A DNA stretch of 64,000 nucleotides, from contig NZ_CP032550.1 of NCBI RefSeq assembly GCF_009735645.1, forward strand, positions 2,232,001-2,296,000. Reading direction: 5' to 3'. The position numbers were made by a program, and so were the translations under genes. Shown here in pieces: positions 19,118 through 27,200 of this stretch. The notes below the pieces were generated by a model. It was not told the DNA's origin, did no database searches, and saw nothing but the letters and a program-made list of their open reading frames with translations. Source of the DNA: Microbacterium oryzae. Lineage in GTDB: Bacteria; Actinomycetota; Actinomycetes; Actinomycetales; Microbacteriaceae. The first letter of the stretch is position 1. Every line of letters starts with the position of its first letter.

Positions 19118-19133
19118 TGTTTCACGTGAAACG
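19118..19133. promoter_or_regulatory. parS site 3
   Basis: TGTTTCACGTGAAACG: perfect 14-bp core. Confidence 0.95.
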
Positions 19134-19361
19134 TGGGCGCTGACCCCACAGAGGCGGATGCCCCGCCAGTTTCGCACTGGCATGATGCTCGAACGAGGCC
19201 TGCAGGCGTTCCTTCTCGTCGCCCGGCCGAGCGTTCACCACCCCACGCTAATCACACTTGATGACCTAGAAAGCGCGGCTGCCCGTCGAGGTACTGGGTA
19301 CACAGCCGACGAGGCGCTCGTCCGCGACTTCGTATGCAGCGCTGTGGCACCCCGGTACGAG

Positions 19362-19377
19362 CGTTTCACGTGAAACG
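19362..19377. promoter_or_regulatory. parS site 4
   Basis: CGTTTCACGTGAAACG: perfect 14-bp core and fully palindromic. Confidence 0.95.
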
Positions 19378-19842
19378 GTGGCGTGCGGCGCCGGCCGTGA
19401 GTACTACGCTGCCGCCCACGACGATCGCTTCGTCGAGGCCGCGCACTGAACGCGTGCGATGTGCGCTGGACCGCGTCACCCGACCGTACCGGTCCCTCAG
19501 TCGCGTTGAGGAGACGGTATGCCCGTCCGCCCTGCCCCCGCAGATGTTCGCGTCGGCCGCTCCCGCCGCGCCTGCGCGCTGGCTGTGTCGACGGTGGCCC
19601 GCAAGCGCACGGTGGGAACGCGCAAACAGTGCCGTCGGACGCGCCTGCCGCCAACCACTATTCTCGCCCGCGGCGGGACGCGATCCCGCGGGGTCGTCCG
19701 CGTGCGATGACGCACAGGCGCGGTGCCGGTGACCATCTGTGCTCACCTGGTCACGAAAACACCAGGCGAACCTTGGCGGTCCGGGGGCGCCCTGCCCATA
19801 CGATCCCGGACCAGCCGCGGTTGCGTAACGGCGCCGCGGTCG

Positions 19843-19858
19843 TGTTTCACGTGAAACG
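19843..19858. promoter_or_regulatory. parS site 5
   Basis: TGTTTCACGTGAAACG: perfect 14-bp core. Confidence 0.95.
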
Positions 19859-19887
19859 CTCCCTCACGGGTCTGCGAACGAACGTTT

Positions 19888-19903
19888 CGTTTCACATGAA
19901 ACA
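19888..19903. promoter_or_regulatory. parS site 6 (one core mismatch)
   Basis: CGTTTCACATGAAACA: the central CG is CA. It starts 30 bp after site 5, the closest pair in the cluster. Confidence 0.75.
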
Positions 19904-20068
19904 TCACGTGCATCGCTGCGTCTCGGCGACCAAGAACACACGTGCACACTGCGTGACTAACCTCATCGCTTGGAGGCGACTCCGAGGATGATCTGCGGGG
20001 CCCGAATGGCCGAGGAAGAAACGACCGCGCCCATGTCGATCAGAAGTCCCTCGCCACCGCAAACGCCC

Positions 20069-20084
20069 CGTTTCACGCGAAACG
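20069..20084. promoter_or_regulatory. parS site 7 (one core mismatch)
   Basis: CGTTTCACGCGAAACG: one change in the central CACGTG. Outermost site, toward rsmG. Confidence 0.75.
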
Positions 20085-20727
20085 GAGATGTCGAGCGTCC
20101 ACCCGAACATTGCCCCACTCCACGGAGGAAACCAAACTCTGCATGTGCGGAGCGCCACGTCATTCCTCACGAGGGCATGACAATGGCGCTAGAACGACGC
20201 CCTCGGTTCCGTCGTCATCAACCCCATTGTCCGACCCCGCCGGTGTCCCGCATGTCGGCCAGTTGCGCGCGGCGGTCGCCGTTGGTCTCGGGTCACAGGT
20301 GGCGGAGGGGTGAACACTGCGACCAGACGGTTGATCCACTTCGCACCGGAACGGAGCCGCAGACGACCCGCAGAACACGAACTGAGCTCCCGCCACCGCG
20401 TACCCACCGCGTCACTAGGATAGCCACACAAGACACACCTGATGGGAAGTACGGGACACCACGGCATGTGGCCACCCGCGATGGCCCGCAAATCTCCTGC
20501 GCACATGGCAGCGATATATTGGTAGCTCAGCGTGAAGGGAGCAACCATAGAGCGCAAGCCCGGCGACGAATGCTCGCCGTGGCACACCACGGTCTTACCC
20601 ACGACGTAGGCCGGACACCGCTGCACGGTTGCTCATACGGCGGGCTGCTCACGCTGACCGCGGACGGGGGAGGCGAACCAACGGACCGCCGGCGACGCAG
20701 CCGGCTACCACACAGAGCAGGGACGCC

Positions 20728-21369
20728 TCAGCGGACGATGGCGCGAACCACTCGGGTGGGCTCCGCAACCACGCCCTCGCCGATGACCTCGACGCGGACA
20801 TCCGAGAGCTTGTACTTGCGGATGGCCTTGGCCGCGGCATCGACCTCGGTCGGCGCGTTATGACCCTTGAGCAGGATGAGCTCTCCGCCGTCGCGCACGA
20901 GGGGAGCGGTCCACGGAATGAGGGTTCGCAGCGCTGATACCGCACGCGCCGTCACCGCATCGAGCATTCCCTCGTAGCGTCCGGACTCCTCAGCGCGCGT
21001 CCGCTCGACGACCACGTTCTCGAGACCGAGCGCGTCCACCTGCTCGTTGAGCCAGATCGTCCGACGCTCCATGGGCTCGATGAGCACCCACTGCACATCC
21101 GGCCGAGCGATCGCGAGCACGATCCCCGGAAGGCCGGCGCCCGACCCCACGTCTCCGACGCGGCCACCGGCGGGGAACAGGGGAGCGGCGACGGCCGAAT
21201 TGAGGATGTGCCGCGACCACAGCCGCGGGACCTCCTGCGGGCCGATCAGGCCGCGCTCCTCGCCATGCTCCGCCAGGGCCCGGGCGAACGCCCGCGCGCG
21301 TTCGATGCCCTCACCGAAGAGCGCTGCAGCCTCTGCCGGCTCCGGCTCGAGGGCGTCGAGTGCCGACAT
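20728..21369 (-). CDS. rsmG: 16S rRNA (guanine527-N7)-methyltransferase
   Basis: Methylates G527 of 16S rRNA with SAM; loss gives low-level streptomycin resistance in other bacteria. 213 residues, with LWSRHILNS and the SAM-binding VGDVGSGAGLPGIVLA near residue 70. The start overlaps the jag stop by one base (TGATG). Last gene of the rpmH-to-rsmG cluster. Confidence 0.96.
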   Translation of the reverse strand: MSALDALEPEPAEAAALFGEGIERARAFARALAEHGEERGLIGPQEVPRLWSRHILNSAVAAPLFPAGGRVGDVGSGAGLPGIVLAIARPDVQWVLIEPMERRTIWLNEQVDALGLENVVVERTRAEESGRYEGMLDAVTARAVSALRTLIPWTAPLVRDGGELILLKGHNAPTEVDAAAKAIRKYKLSDVRVEVIGEGVVAEPTRVVRAIVR

Positions 21370-21872
21370 CAGGCGCGACGGATGACGGTGTGGCGGTCCG
21401 GGCCTTCGCCGTACGACTCCGACACCAGACCGCGGTCGGCGGCGATGTCGTGGATGAGCTTGCGCTCGTACGACGACATGGACGGCAGGGACGCCTGCGA
21501 CGCGCCTTCCTCGAGCTTGGCCATCGCGGCGTCGACGAGCGTCTCCAGCTGACGACGACGGACGTCACGCGAGCCTCCGACATCCAGGATCAGGCGGGAG
21601 AACGAGCCCGTCTCGTTCTGCACGGCGAGGCGTGTGAGCTCCTGAAGCGCTTGAACCGTGTCGGGGTGCGAGATCACGCGCAGTGACGCATCATCCGACT
21701 CCACGGAGACGTAGGCGCGCCCCTGCCGCACGTCCAGCGTCAGATCGCCGTCGATGTCGGCGATGTCCAGCAGCCCCTCCAGGAAGTCGGCCGCGACGTC
21801 GCCCTCGCGCTCGAGCTCCGCGTCGGAGGGGGCGTCGGTCTCAGGTGCGGTGGGGGAGTTCATGGCGTCCAT
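21369..21872 (-). CDS. jag: Jag/KhpB-family RNA-binding protein
   Basis: 167 residues: an N-terminal acidic stretch, a KH-type region (LTLDVRQGRAYVSV...) and a C-terminal R3H domain (PSMSSYERKLIHDI). Binds RNA and is linked to cell-wall and division control in Gram-positive bacteria. It may start at 21872 or at the second ATG nine bases on. Lies 29 bp after yidC. Confidence 0.93.
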   Translation of the reverse strand: MDAMNSPTAPETDAPSDAELEREGDVAADFLEGLLDIADIDGDLTLDVRQGRAYVSVESDDASLRVISHPDTVQALQELTRLAVQNETGSFSRLILDVGGSRDVRRRQLETLVDAAMAKLEEGASQASLPSMSSYERKLIHDIAADRGLVSESYGEGPDRHTVIRRA

Positions 21873-21901
21873 TCTCAGATGATGCGGGCGGGCGTGCGAC
21901 G

Positions 21902-22942
21902 TCAGCTCGCGCTGCCGTCGTCGCCGACGGGCCGCTGCTGCTTCTTGGCGCGCTTCGCGCTCATCGGCTGCTGACGCTTCGGCTGCTTCGCGCGAGCCTC
22001 CTCAGCGCGGCGCAGCAGCTCCTGCTGCTCTGCCTCGTACTCGGCGATCGTGACGACCTTGCCCTGGCTGTTGAGCGCCTTGCCCTTGCGTGCGAGGCGC
22101 TCCTCCCGCGCCTTCGCCGCCTCGGAGCCCGGGGTCGGCAGCTCGCGGATGACGAGGAACTGCTGGCACATCGTCCAGAGGTTGTTGAAGAACCAGTACG
22201 AGACGACGCCGAGCGGGAAGAAGACACCCGAGAAGATCATCGCGAACGGGATGATGTAGAGCATGATGCGCTGCATCTGGTACGCCTGACCGCTCTTGGC
22301 CTCGGCAGACATGTTCTTCGACACGATCTGCAGCTGCGTGAAGAACTGCGTGCCGATCATGAGCGCGACCATGATGACCAGGATGACCGTCGTTCCCACC
22401 CAGCCGTCGGGGCGAGTCACGAAGGCGTCGCGGAGGGTCTCTGACAGTGGCGCGATGTCGAACAGCTTCGCGTTGTTGAACTGTTGCGTGAGGTCCGCGG
22501 AGAGCAGGCCCACGCCGCCGATGCCCTCGTTCGCGTGCGCCTTGACGTCGAGCAGCGTGTAGTACAGCGACAGGAAGACCGGCATCTGCACGAGCAGCGG
22601 CAGGCAGCTGGAGACCGGCGAGGTGCCGTGCTTCTTGTACAGCGCCATCGTCTCGCGGCTCATCGCCTCACGGGAGAGCTGGTCCCGCTTGCCCCGGTAC
22701 TTCTCCTGGACCTTCTTCATCTCAGGAGCGATTTCCATCATCTTGCGCTGGCTCTTGATCTGCTTCACGAAGAGCGGGATCAGGACGGCGCGGACGACGA
22801 CGACCACGCCGGCGATGGAGAGGACCCAGGTGAGTCCGCCATCGACCTGCATGCCGAGGAACGTCAGGAGCGAGTGCCAGCCGACGAGGATCATTTCGAT
22901 GACCCAGCGGATGGGCCAGAGGATGATTCCGAGGAAGTCCAC
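21902..22942 (-). CDS. yidC: membrane protein insertase YidC
   Basis: Inserts and folds membrane proteins alone or with Sec. I place the start at the GTG at 22942 (VDFLGIILWPIRWVIEM), eight bases after AAAGGAC, giving 346 residues. A longer reading adds 37 Arg/Pro-rich residues overlapping yidD and is unlikely. Five or so membrane spans, with the conserved helical segment SPVSSCLPLLVQMPVFLSLY near residue 115. The C-terminal tail is basic and Gln/Ala-rich, as in actinobacterial YidC. Confidence 0.95.
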   Translation of the reverse strand: MDFLGIILWPIRWVIEMILVGWHSLLTFLGMQVDGGLTWVLSIAGVVVVVRAVLIPLFVKQIKSQRKMMEIAPEMKKVQEKYRGKRDQLSREAMSRETMALYKKHGTSPVSSCLPLLVQMPVFLSLYYTLLDVKAHANEGIGGVGLLSADLTQQFNNAKLFDIAPLSETLRDAFVTRPDGWVGTTVILVIMVALMIGTQFFTQLQIVSKNMSAEAKSGQAYQMQRIMLYIIPFAMIFSGVFFPLGVVSYWFFNNLWTMCQQFLVIRELPTPGSEAAKAREERLARKGKALNSQGKVVTIAEYEAEQQELLRRAEEARAKQPKRQQPMSAKRAKKQQRPVGDDGSAS

Positions 22943-22947
22943 GGAGG

Positions 22948-23298
22948 TCAGTCCTTTCGTAGCGGCACGACGAAGCCGTGACGGGTGAGGTCGTAGCGGA
23001 AGTGCGGGTGCGGCGTGACGTCGTCTTCGCCGCCCGCGGCCCAGGGATGGCACCGCGCCAGGCGTGCCGCCGTCAGGCCCGATCCTCTCACGAGCCCGTG
23101 CTGCTGCACGGCCGTGACCGCGTACGCGGAGCAGGAGGGGTAGTACTTGCAGACATCCCCATAGAGGTGCGAGATCGTCGCGCGGTATCCGTGCAGGAGC
23201 ACGAGCCCTGCATTGCGCGGAGCCAGCGGGACCGAGCGCACGACGTCGGATACGCGAAACCGCGCCGACCCTGTGGCCGACGCGGGAAGCACGCTCAT
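22948..23298 (-). CDS. yidD: membrane protein insertion efficiency factor YidD
   Basis: 116 residues with the family signature LLHGYRATISHLYGDVCKYY followed by PSCSAYAV and HPWAAGG. Thought to help YidC. Its ATG overlaps the rnpA stop as ATGA and its stop is 5 bp before the yidC GTG. The N-terminus is about 30 residues longer than the minimal family core. Confidence 0.95.
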   Translation of the reverse strand: MSVLPASATGSARFRVSDVVRSVPLAPRNAGLVLLHGYRATISHLYGDVCKYYPSCSAYAVTAVQQHGLVRGSGLTAARLARCHPWAAGGEDDVTPHPHFRYDLTRHGFVVPLRKD

Positions 23299-23633
23299 GG
23301 CGCCGCCTTGCGCGCGAGACAGCGCGTCACCTCGGAGCGCAGCTCCTGGAACGTCGCCTGAGCTGCGGAGGGCAGCGCGCGGATGACGACATCAGCCCCC
23401 GGGCGCACGCCCGGCAGCGCCTCGGCGCACACCGCCTTGAGGCGGCGTCGCACCGTGTTGCGCGTGACGGCGTTGCCGACGGCTTTGCTGACGATGAATC
23501 CGAACCGCGGTGCGCGCTCCTCATGGGAGTGCACGACGTGCGTCACGGTCGACGCACCGGCGCATCGAGAGCCTCGGCGCACGACCATCCGATAGTCGGC
23601 GCCGAGGACCAGGCGATGCGGCCTCGCGAGCAC
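23295..23633 (-). CDS. rnpA: ribonuclease P protein component
   Basis: 112 residues, GTG start at 23633, 16 bp after rpmH. Carries the family RNR-type motif NAVTRNTVRRRLK near residue 55 and the FGFIVSKAVGNA strand-helix. Assists the RNase P RNA in 5' tRNA maturation. Confidence 0.95.
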   Translation of the reverse strand: MLARPHRLVLGADYRMVVRRGSRCAGASTVTHVVHSHEERAPRFGFIVSKAVGNAVTRNTVRRRLKAVCAEALPGVRPGADVVIRALPSAAQATFQELRSEVTRCLARKAAP

Positions 23634-23649
23634 GGACTCGTCGGCGGGA

Positions 23650-23787
23650 TTACGCCGAGAGCTCGACGCGCCCCTTGCCGCGACGAGCGGCGAGGATGGC
23701 GCGGCCGGCGCGGGTGCGCATGCGTGCGCGGAAGCCGTGCTTCTTGGCGCGGCGACGGTTGTTGGGCTGGAACGTGCGCTTGCTCAT
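23650..23787 (-). CDS. rpmH: 50S ribosomal protein L34
   Basis: 45 residues, starting [20 protein letters not shown] and ending GKGRVELSA. First gene of the leftward rpmH-rnpA-yidD-yidC-jag-rsmG cluster. Its ATG at 23787 is preceded on its strand by GGAGTGATTCC. A TTGACT hexamer at 23862-23867 (minus strand) could be the -35 of its promoter. Confidence 0.98.
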   Translation of the reverse strand: MSKRTFQPNNRRRAKKHGFRARMRTRAGRAILAARRGKGRVELSA

Positions 23788-23985
23788 GGAATCACTCCGA
23801 AGGGACGGTCACCGGAATCGTGTGACCGGAGACGAGAGTTGTGGGAGCCCCGAAGGGCATAAGTCAACCGATTCAGCGTACGCCGAACGACGACCATCCG
23901 GCAAATGAGCCAGACAACCTGACAGTATCTCCACAGCGACACCCCTCGACGATGCAGGACACGCAGGGGAGCGCGAAGAGGGAGT

Positions 23986-24031
23986 TTGCCGTTCAGGATC
24001 CATCCACTAGCGTGTCACCGAGTTATCCACA
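23986..24031 (+). promoter_or_regulatory. probable dnaA promoter with DnaA box
   Basis: TTGCCG (23986-23991), a 16-bp spacer and TAGCGT (24008-24013) resemble a sigma-70-type promoter. A perfect DnaA box TTATCCACA at 24023-24031 lies between it and the dnaA ATG, consistent with DnaA autoregulation. A weaker box-like TCTCCACA is near 23930. Confidence 0.55.
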
Positions 24032-24044
24032 GGCTAGGAGAGGC

Positions 24045-25439
24045 ATGAGCGCGCACGACATCCCAGACGTCCCCGTCTGGCGAACGGTGCTGGCGGAGCT
24101 GGCCGGAGACGGTCGGATCACTCCTCTTCTGGAGGGATATCTGAGCCTCGCTGTCCCGCAGGGAGTCATGGGCGGCACCCTCTACATCGACGTCCCGAAC
24201 GATCTCACCGCTGCGCAGATCAACAAGCGCATGCGCGAGCCGATCATGGAGGCGCTCGAGCGCATCGGGGCGGACGCGAAGTCCTTCCGCGTCTCGGTGA
24301 ACCCCGAGCTCACAGAGGCCGCGCTCGATGCGCCCGCTCCCGCAGCTCCCGAGGAGACGGCTCCGCAGCGCCCGGTGGCTCAGACCTCCGCGCCGGCGAC
24401 CCGCTCCCGCGACGACACCCGGCTCAACCCCAAGTACACGTTCGACAACTTCGTCATCGGGCAGTCGAACCGCTTCGCCCACGCGGCGGCGGTCGCCGTC
24501 GCCGAGGCGCCGGCGAAGGCGTACAACCCGCTCTTCATCTACGGCGACTCCGGCCTCGGCAAGACGCACCTCCTCCACGCGATCGGCGACTACGCACTCA
24601 ACCTCTATCCGGGTGTCCGGGTGCGCTACGTCTCGAGCGAGGAGTTCACGAACGACTTCATCAACTCGATCGCGAACAACCGCGGCGCGGCCTTCAACGC
24701 GCGCTATCGCGAGGTCGACATCCTGCTGATCGACGACATCCAGTTCCTGCAGGGCAAGGCCGAGACGCAGGAGACGTTCTTCCACACGTTCAACACCCTG
24801 CACGATCACGACAAGCAGGTCGTGATCACCAGCGATGTCGCCCCGAAGCTCCTCACCGGCTTCGAGGACCGCATGCGCAGCCGGTTCGAGTGGGGGCTCA
24901 TCACCGATGTGCAGGCGCCCGACCTCGAGACGCGCGTCGCCATCCTCCGGAAGAAGGGGCAGGCCGAGCGCCTGGACATCCCCGACGACGTGATCGAGTA
25001 CATCGCGTCCAACGTGTCCACGAACATCCGCGAGCTCGAGGGCGCGCTCATCCGTGTCTCCGCCTTCGCGAGCCTGAACCGCTCATCCGTCTCGCTCGAG
25101 CTCGCTCAGACGGTGCTGCGTGACATCGTCGATCAGGCGGAGGACACCGTCGTCTCGCCGAACGACATCATCAGCGTGGTCGCGAGCTACTTCAAGCTGA
25201 CCGCCGACGATCTGCACGGCTCCAGCCGCGCACAGTCGGTGGCGCAGGCGCGGCAGATCGCCATGTACCTCTGTCGCGAGCGGACCAGCCTCTCGCTGCC
25301 GAAGATCGGACAGCTCTTCGGCGGACGCGACCACACGACGGTGATGTACGCGTACCGCAAGATCAACGAGCTCATGAAGGAGAAGCGCTCGGTCTACAAC
25401 CAGGTGCAGGAGATCACCACGCAGCTCGGACGCCGCTGA
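24045..25439 (+). CDS. dnaA: chromosomal replication initiator DnaA
   Basis: 464 residues from the ATG at 24045 (MSAHDIPDVPVW), preceded by AGGAGAGG. An in-frame ATG 68 codons upstream runs through the promoter and DnaA box and is rejected. Domain I is N-terminal; a Pro/Ala-rich linker follows near residue 90-120. The AAA+ domain has P-loop GDSGLGKTH (about 168) and Walker B LLIDDIQF (about 227), and the DNA-binding domain IV has GGRDHTTVMYAYRKI (about 426). Opens oriC as an ATP-bound oligomer. Confidence 0.98.
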   Translation: MSAHDIPDVPVWRTVLAELAGDGRITPLLEGYLSLAVPQGVMGGTLYIDVPNDLTAAQINKRMREPIMEALERIGADAKSFRVSVNPELTEAALDAPAPAAPEETAPQRPVAQTSAPATRSRDDTRLNPKYTFDNFVIGQSNRFAHAAAVAVAEAPAKAYNPLFIYGDSGLGKTHLLHAIGDYALNLYPGVRVRYVSSEEFTNDFINSIANNRGAAFNARYREVDILLIDDIQFLQGKAETQETFFHTFNTLHDHDKQVVITSDVAPKLLTGFEDRMRSRFEWGLITDVQAPDLETRVAILRKKGQAERLDIPDDVIEYIASNVSTNIRELEGALIRVSAFASLNRSSVSLELAQTVLRDIVDQAEDTVVSPNDIISVVASYFKLTADDLHGSSRAQSVAQARQIAMYLCRERTSLSLPKIGQLFGGRDHTTVMYAYRKINELMKEKRSVYNQVQEITTQLGRR

Positions 25440-25458
25440 GCGCACGTTCTTCGACGAG

Positions 25459-25488
25459 GGGCCCGGAACCGACGTTCCGGGCCCTTTT
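25459..25488 (+). terminator. rho-independent terminator after dnaA
   Basis: GGGCCCGGAAC (25459-25469), loop CGAC, GTTCCGGGCCC (25474-25484), then TTTT. Perfect 11-bp stem. Confidence 0.92.
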
Positions 25489-25894
25489 GGCGTCCTCAGA
25501 GCCTCCTGGGCGCGCTTGACGCGGCCTGGGAGAAGCCCCTATAAGAAGTTCTCCCCATGTGAAAACTCCTGTGGATAACTGGGGAGACACGCCTCGGAAG
25601 CTGTGTAGGACACGCCCTCTCGATGTGGAGCGGCCTGTGACAGCGAGGTCGGCGCCCTTCTCCGTCTCCACGGAGCGTCCTCACGTCATCCACAACTCAC
25701 ACACATGTCGTTCCCTACTCCCGTCTCGCATCCACAGAGTTATCCACACTCTCCACAGCGGTTAACACGGTTAAGAGATCTCTTTCTCTGAAGGGGCTCC
25801 GATGACCTTCTCGACGGACCGCGACACCCGGGGCACTAGCATGGGAGACCCGTGGGCGGTCTGCGCCCGTTTCGTCATCCGAGGGGAGCGACCC
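25489..25894. other. oriC: dnaA-dnaN intergenic origin
   Basis: Perfect DnaA boxes are TGTGGATAA at 25570-25578 (reverse) and TTATCCACA at 25740-25748. Near matches are TCATCCACA 25686-25694, GCATCCACA 25728-25736, CTCTCCACA 25749-25757 and TTCTCCCCA 25549-25557. An AT-richer stretch follows at about 25759-25793 (GGTTAACACGGTTAAGAG, then ATCTCTTTC), a candidate unwinding element next to the 25728-25757 box group. The remaining 100 bp carries the dnaN leader. Location between dnaA and dnaN is standard for actinobacteria. Confidence 0.88.
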
Positions 25895-27040
25895 GTGAAG
25901 TTCCACGTGAACCGCGACGTGTTCAGCGAGGCCGTCTCGTTCGTCGTCAAGCTGCTGCCCCAGCGGAACCCCCAGCCGATCCTCGCCGGCGTCCTCATCG
26001 AGGCGACCGAGGACGGGAACCTCGCGCTCTCAGCCTTCGACTACGAGGCTTCCGCACGCACGACGATCGAGGCCACGGTCGACGAGCCCGGCACGATCCT
26101 CGTCCACGGGCGCCTGCTCTCCGACATCGCCAGCCGGCTTCCCAACCAGCCGATTCAGATCTCCACCGAGGACGACGGCAACATCTCTCTCACCTGCGGC
26201 TCCGCCAGCTTCGCGCTCGCGTCGATGCCGGTCGAGGAGTACCCCGCGATCCCCGAGGTCACCGGCGAATCCGGTCTCGTCCCCGGCGACGACTTCGCGA
26301 CCGCGATCTCGCAGGTCGCGTTCGCCGCCTCACGTGACGACGTCACCCCGGTGCTCACGGGCGTGCAGCTCGAGGTCTCGGGTCTCGGTCTCAGCCTCGT
26401 CGCCACCGACCGCTATCGCGTCGCGGTGCGCGACATCCAGTGGGATGGCAGCGAGCAGCAGGCCGCAGCGCTCGTTCCCGCCCGCACGCTTCAGGAGGTC
26501 GGCAAGACGTTCTCGCACGGCGGGAACATCTCCATCGCCTTCTCCGGCTCGGGCGACCGCGAGATCATCGCGTTCACCGCGGGCAACAAGACCGTCACGT
26601 CGCTGCTCATCAAGGGCAACTTCCCGCCCGTGCGCCGCCTCTTCCCCGCGCAGACCGAGCACTACGCGGTCGTCAGCACGGCCGACCTGGCCGAGGCCGT
26701 CCGCCGTGTCTCGCTGGTGCTCGACCGCTCGGCGCCGCTGCGCTTCACGTTCTCGACCTCGCAGGTGACGATGGACGCCTCGGGCGGCGAGCAGGCGCGC
26801 GCCTCCGAGTCGGTGGACGCGCACCTCACCGGCGGCGACGAGGTCACGCTCGGTCTGAACCCGCAGTACCTCCTCGAGGCGCTCGGCGCGGTGAAGAGCG
26901 AGTTCGTGCGCGTCACGTTCACGTCGAGCGACAACGCGAACAAGCTCAGCCCGATCCTCATCACGAGCCAGACCTCGGTGGATCAGGCCGGCCAGGACTC
27001 GTTCAAGTACCTGCTGCAGCCGAACCTCCTGCTGCGCTGA
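25895..27040 (+). CDS. dnaN: DNA polymerase III beta sliding clamp
   Basis: 381 residues from the GTG at 25895 (VKFHVNRDVFSEAVSF), preceded by GAGGGGAG. An upstream in-frame ATG 31 codons earlier has no ribosome site. Three clamp folds in tandem; typical segments are LLPQRNPQPILAGVLIEA near the start and NPQYLLEALGAVKSE near the end. Forms the ring that holds polymerase on DNA. Confidence 0.97.
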   Translation: MKFHVNRDVFSEAVSFVVKLLPQRNPQPILAGVLIEATEDGNLALSAFDYEASARTTIEATVDEPGTILVHGRLLSDIASRLPNQPIQISTEDDGNISLTCGSASFALASMPVEEYPAIPEVTGESGLVPGDDFATAISQVAFAASRDDVTPVLTGVQLEVSGLGLSLVATDRYRVAVRDIQWDGSEQQAAALVPARTLQEVGKTFSHGGNISIAFSGSGDREIIAFTAGNKTVTSLLIKGNFPPVRRLFPAQTEHYAVVSTADLAEAVRRVSLVLDRSAPLRFTFSTSQVTMDASGGEQARASESVDAHLTGGDEVTLGLNPQYLLEALGAVKSEFVRVTFTSSDNANKLSPILITSQTSVDQAGQDSFKYLLQPNLLLR

Positions 27041-27069
27041 GCGCGGGTTCTCCGCCCGCGCCCACCCGC

Positions 27070-27146
27070 CAGACGATGTCGTCTCATCGAGGCGACACGG
27101 ATTTCGGCGGCAGAGCGTGTGCGTTCGGTGAGACGACATCGTTTCG
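27070..27146. repeat. REP-like palindromic element, copy 1
   Basis: Lies between dnaN and recF. The left arm at 27071-27090 and the right arm from about 27124 are near-complementary: ACGATGTCGTCTCAYCGA pairs with TCGGTGAGACGACATCGT, one wobble. The core resembles copy 2 at 49127-49202: both have GACACGG, a GCGGCA/GCGGCAT segment and GCGTGT in the same order, so the copies are related over their full length and not only in the arms. Confidence 0.85.
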
Positions 27147-27200
27147 CGGACTGGCGCGGACGACCGGGGCAACGTCAGACGTCGATGAGAGGGTGATTCG

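Larger units (their letters stand above)
18680..20727. other. 2-kb gene-free region holding the parS cluster (candidate centromere)
   Basis: No convincing gene was found on either strand. Open frames here have codon choice unlike their neighbours, no good ribosome sites, and run straight through parS sites (reading FHVKR or VSRET at each). Base composition is visibly less GC-rich than the flanking genes. Six of the seven parS sites lie inside it and the seventh borders parA. The 11-mer GCGATATATTG occurs at 19011 and again at 20511. Nothing else recognisable was seen; an untranslated RNA cannot be excluded. Confidence 0.8.

Noticed and set aside
18780..20863. Open frames across the parS island
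   Set aside because: They translate parS sites, lack ribosome sites and family resemblance, and have atypical codon use.
22943..23053. Longer N-terminus for YidC
   Set aside because: The 37 extra residues are Arg/Pro-rich, overlap yidD and lack a ribosome site; the GTG at 22942 fits the family.
25900..25913. parS-like GTTCCACGTGAACC at the start of dnaN
   Set aside because: Two mismatches to the parS core, and the bases encode the conserved DnaN start KFHVN; probably coincidence.
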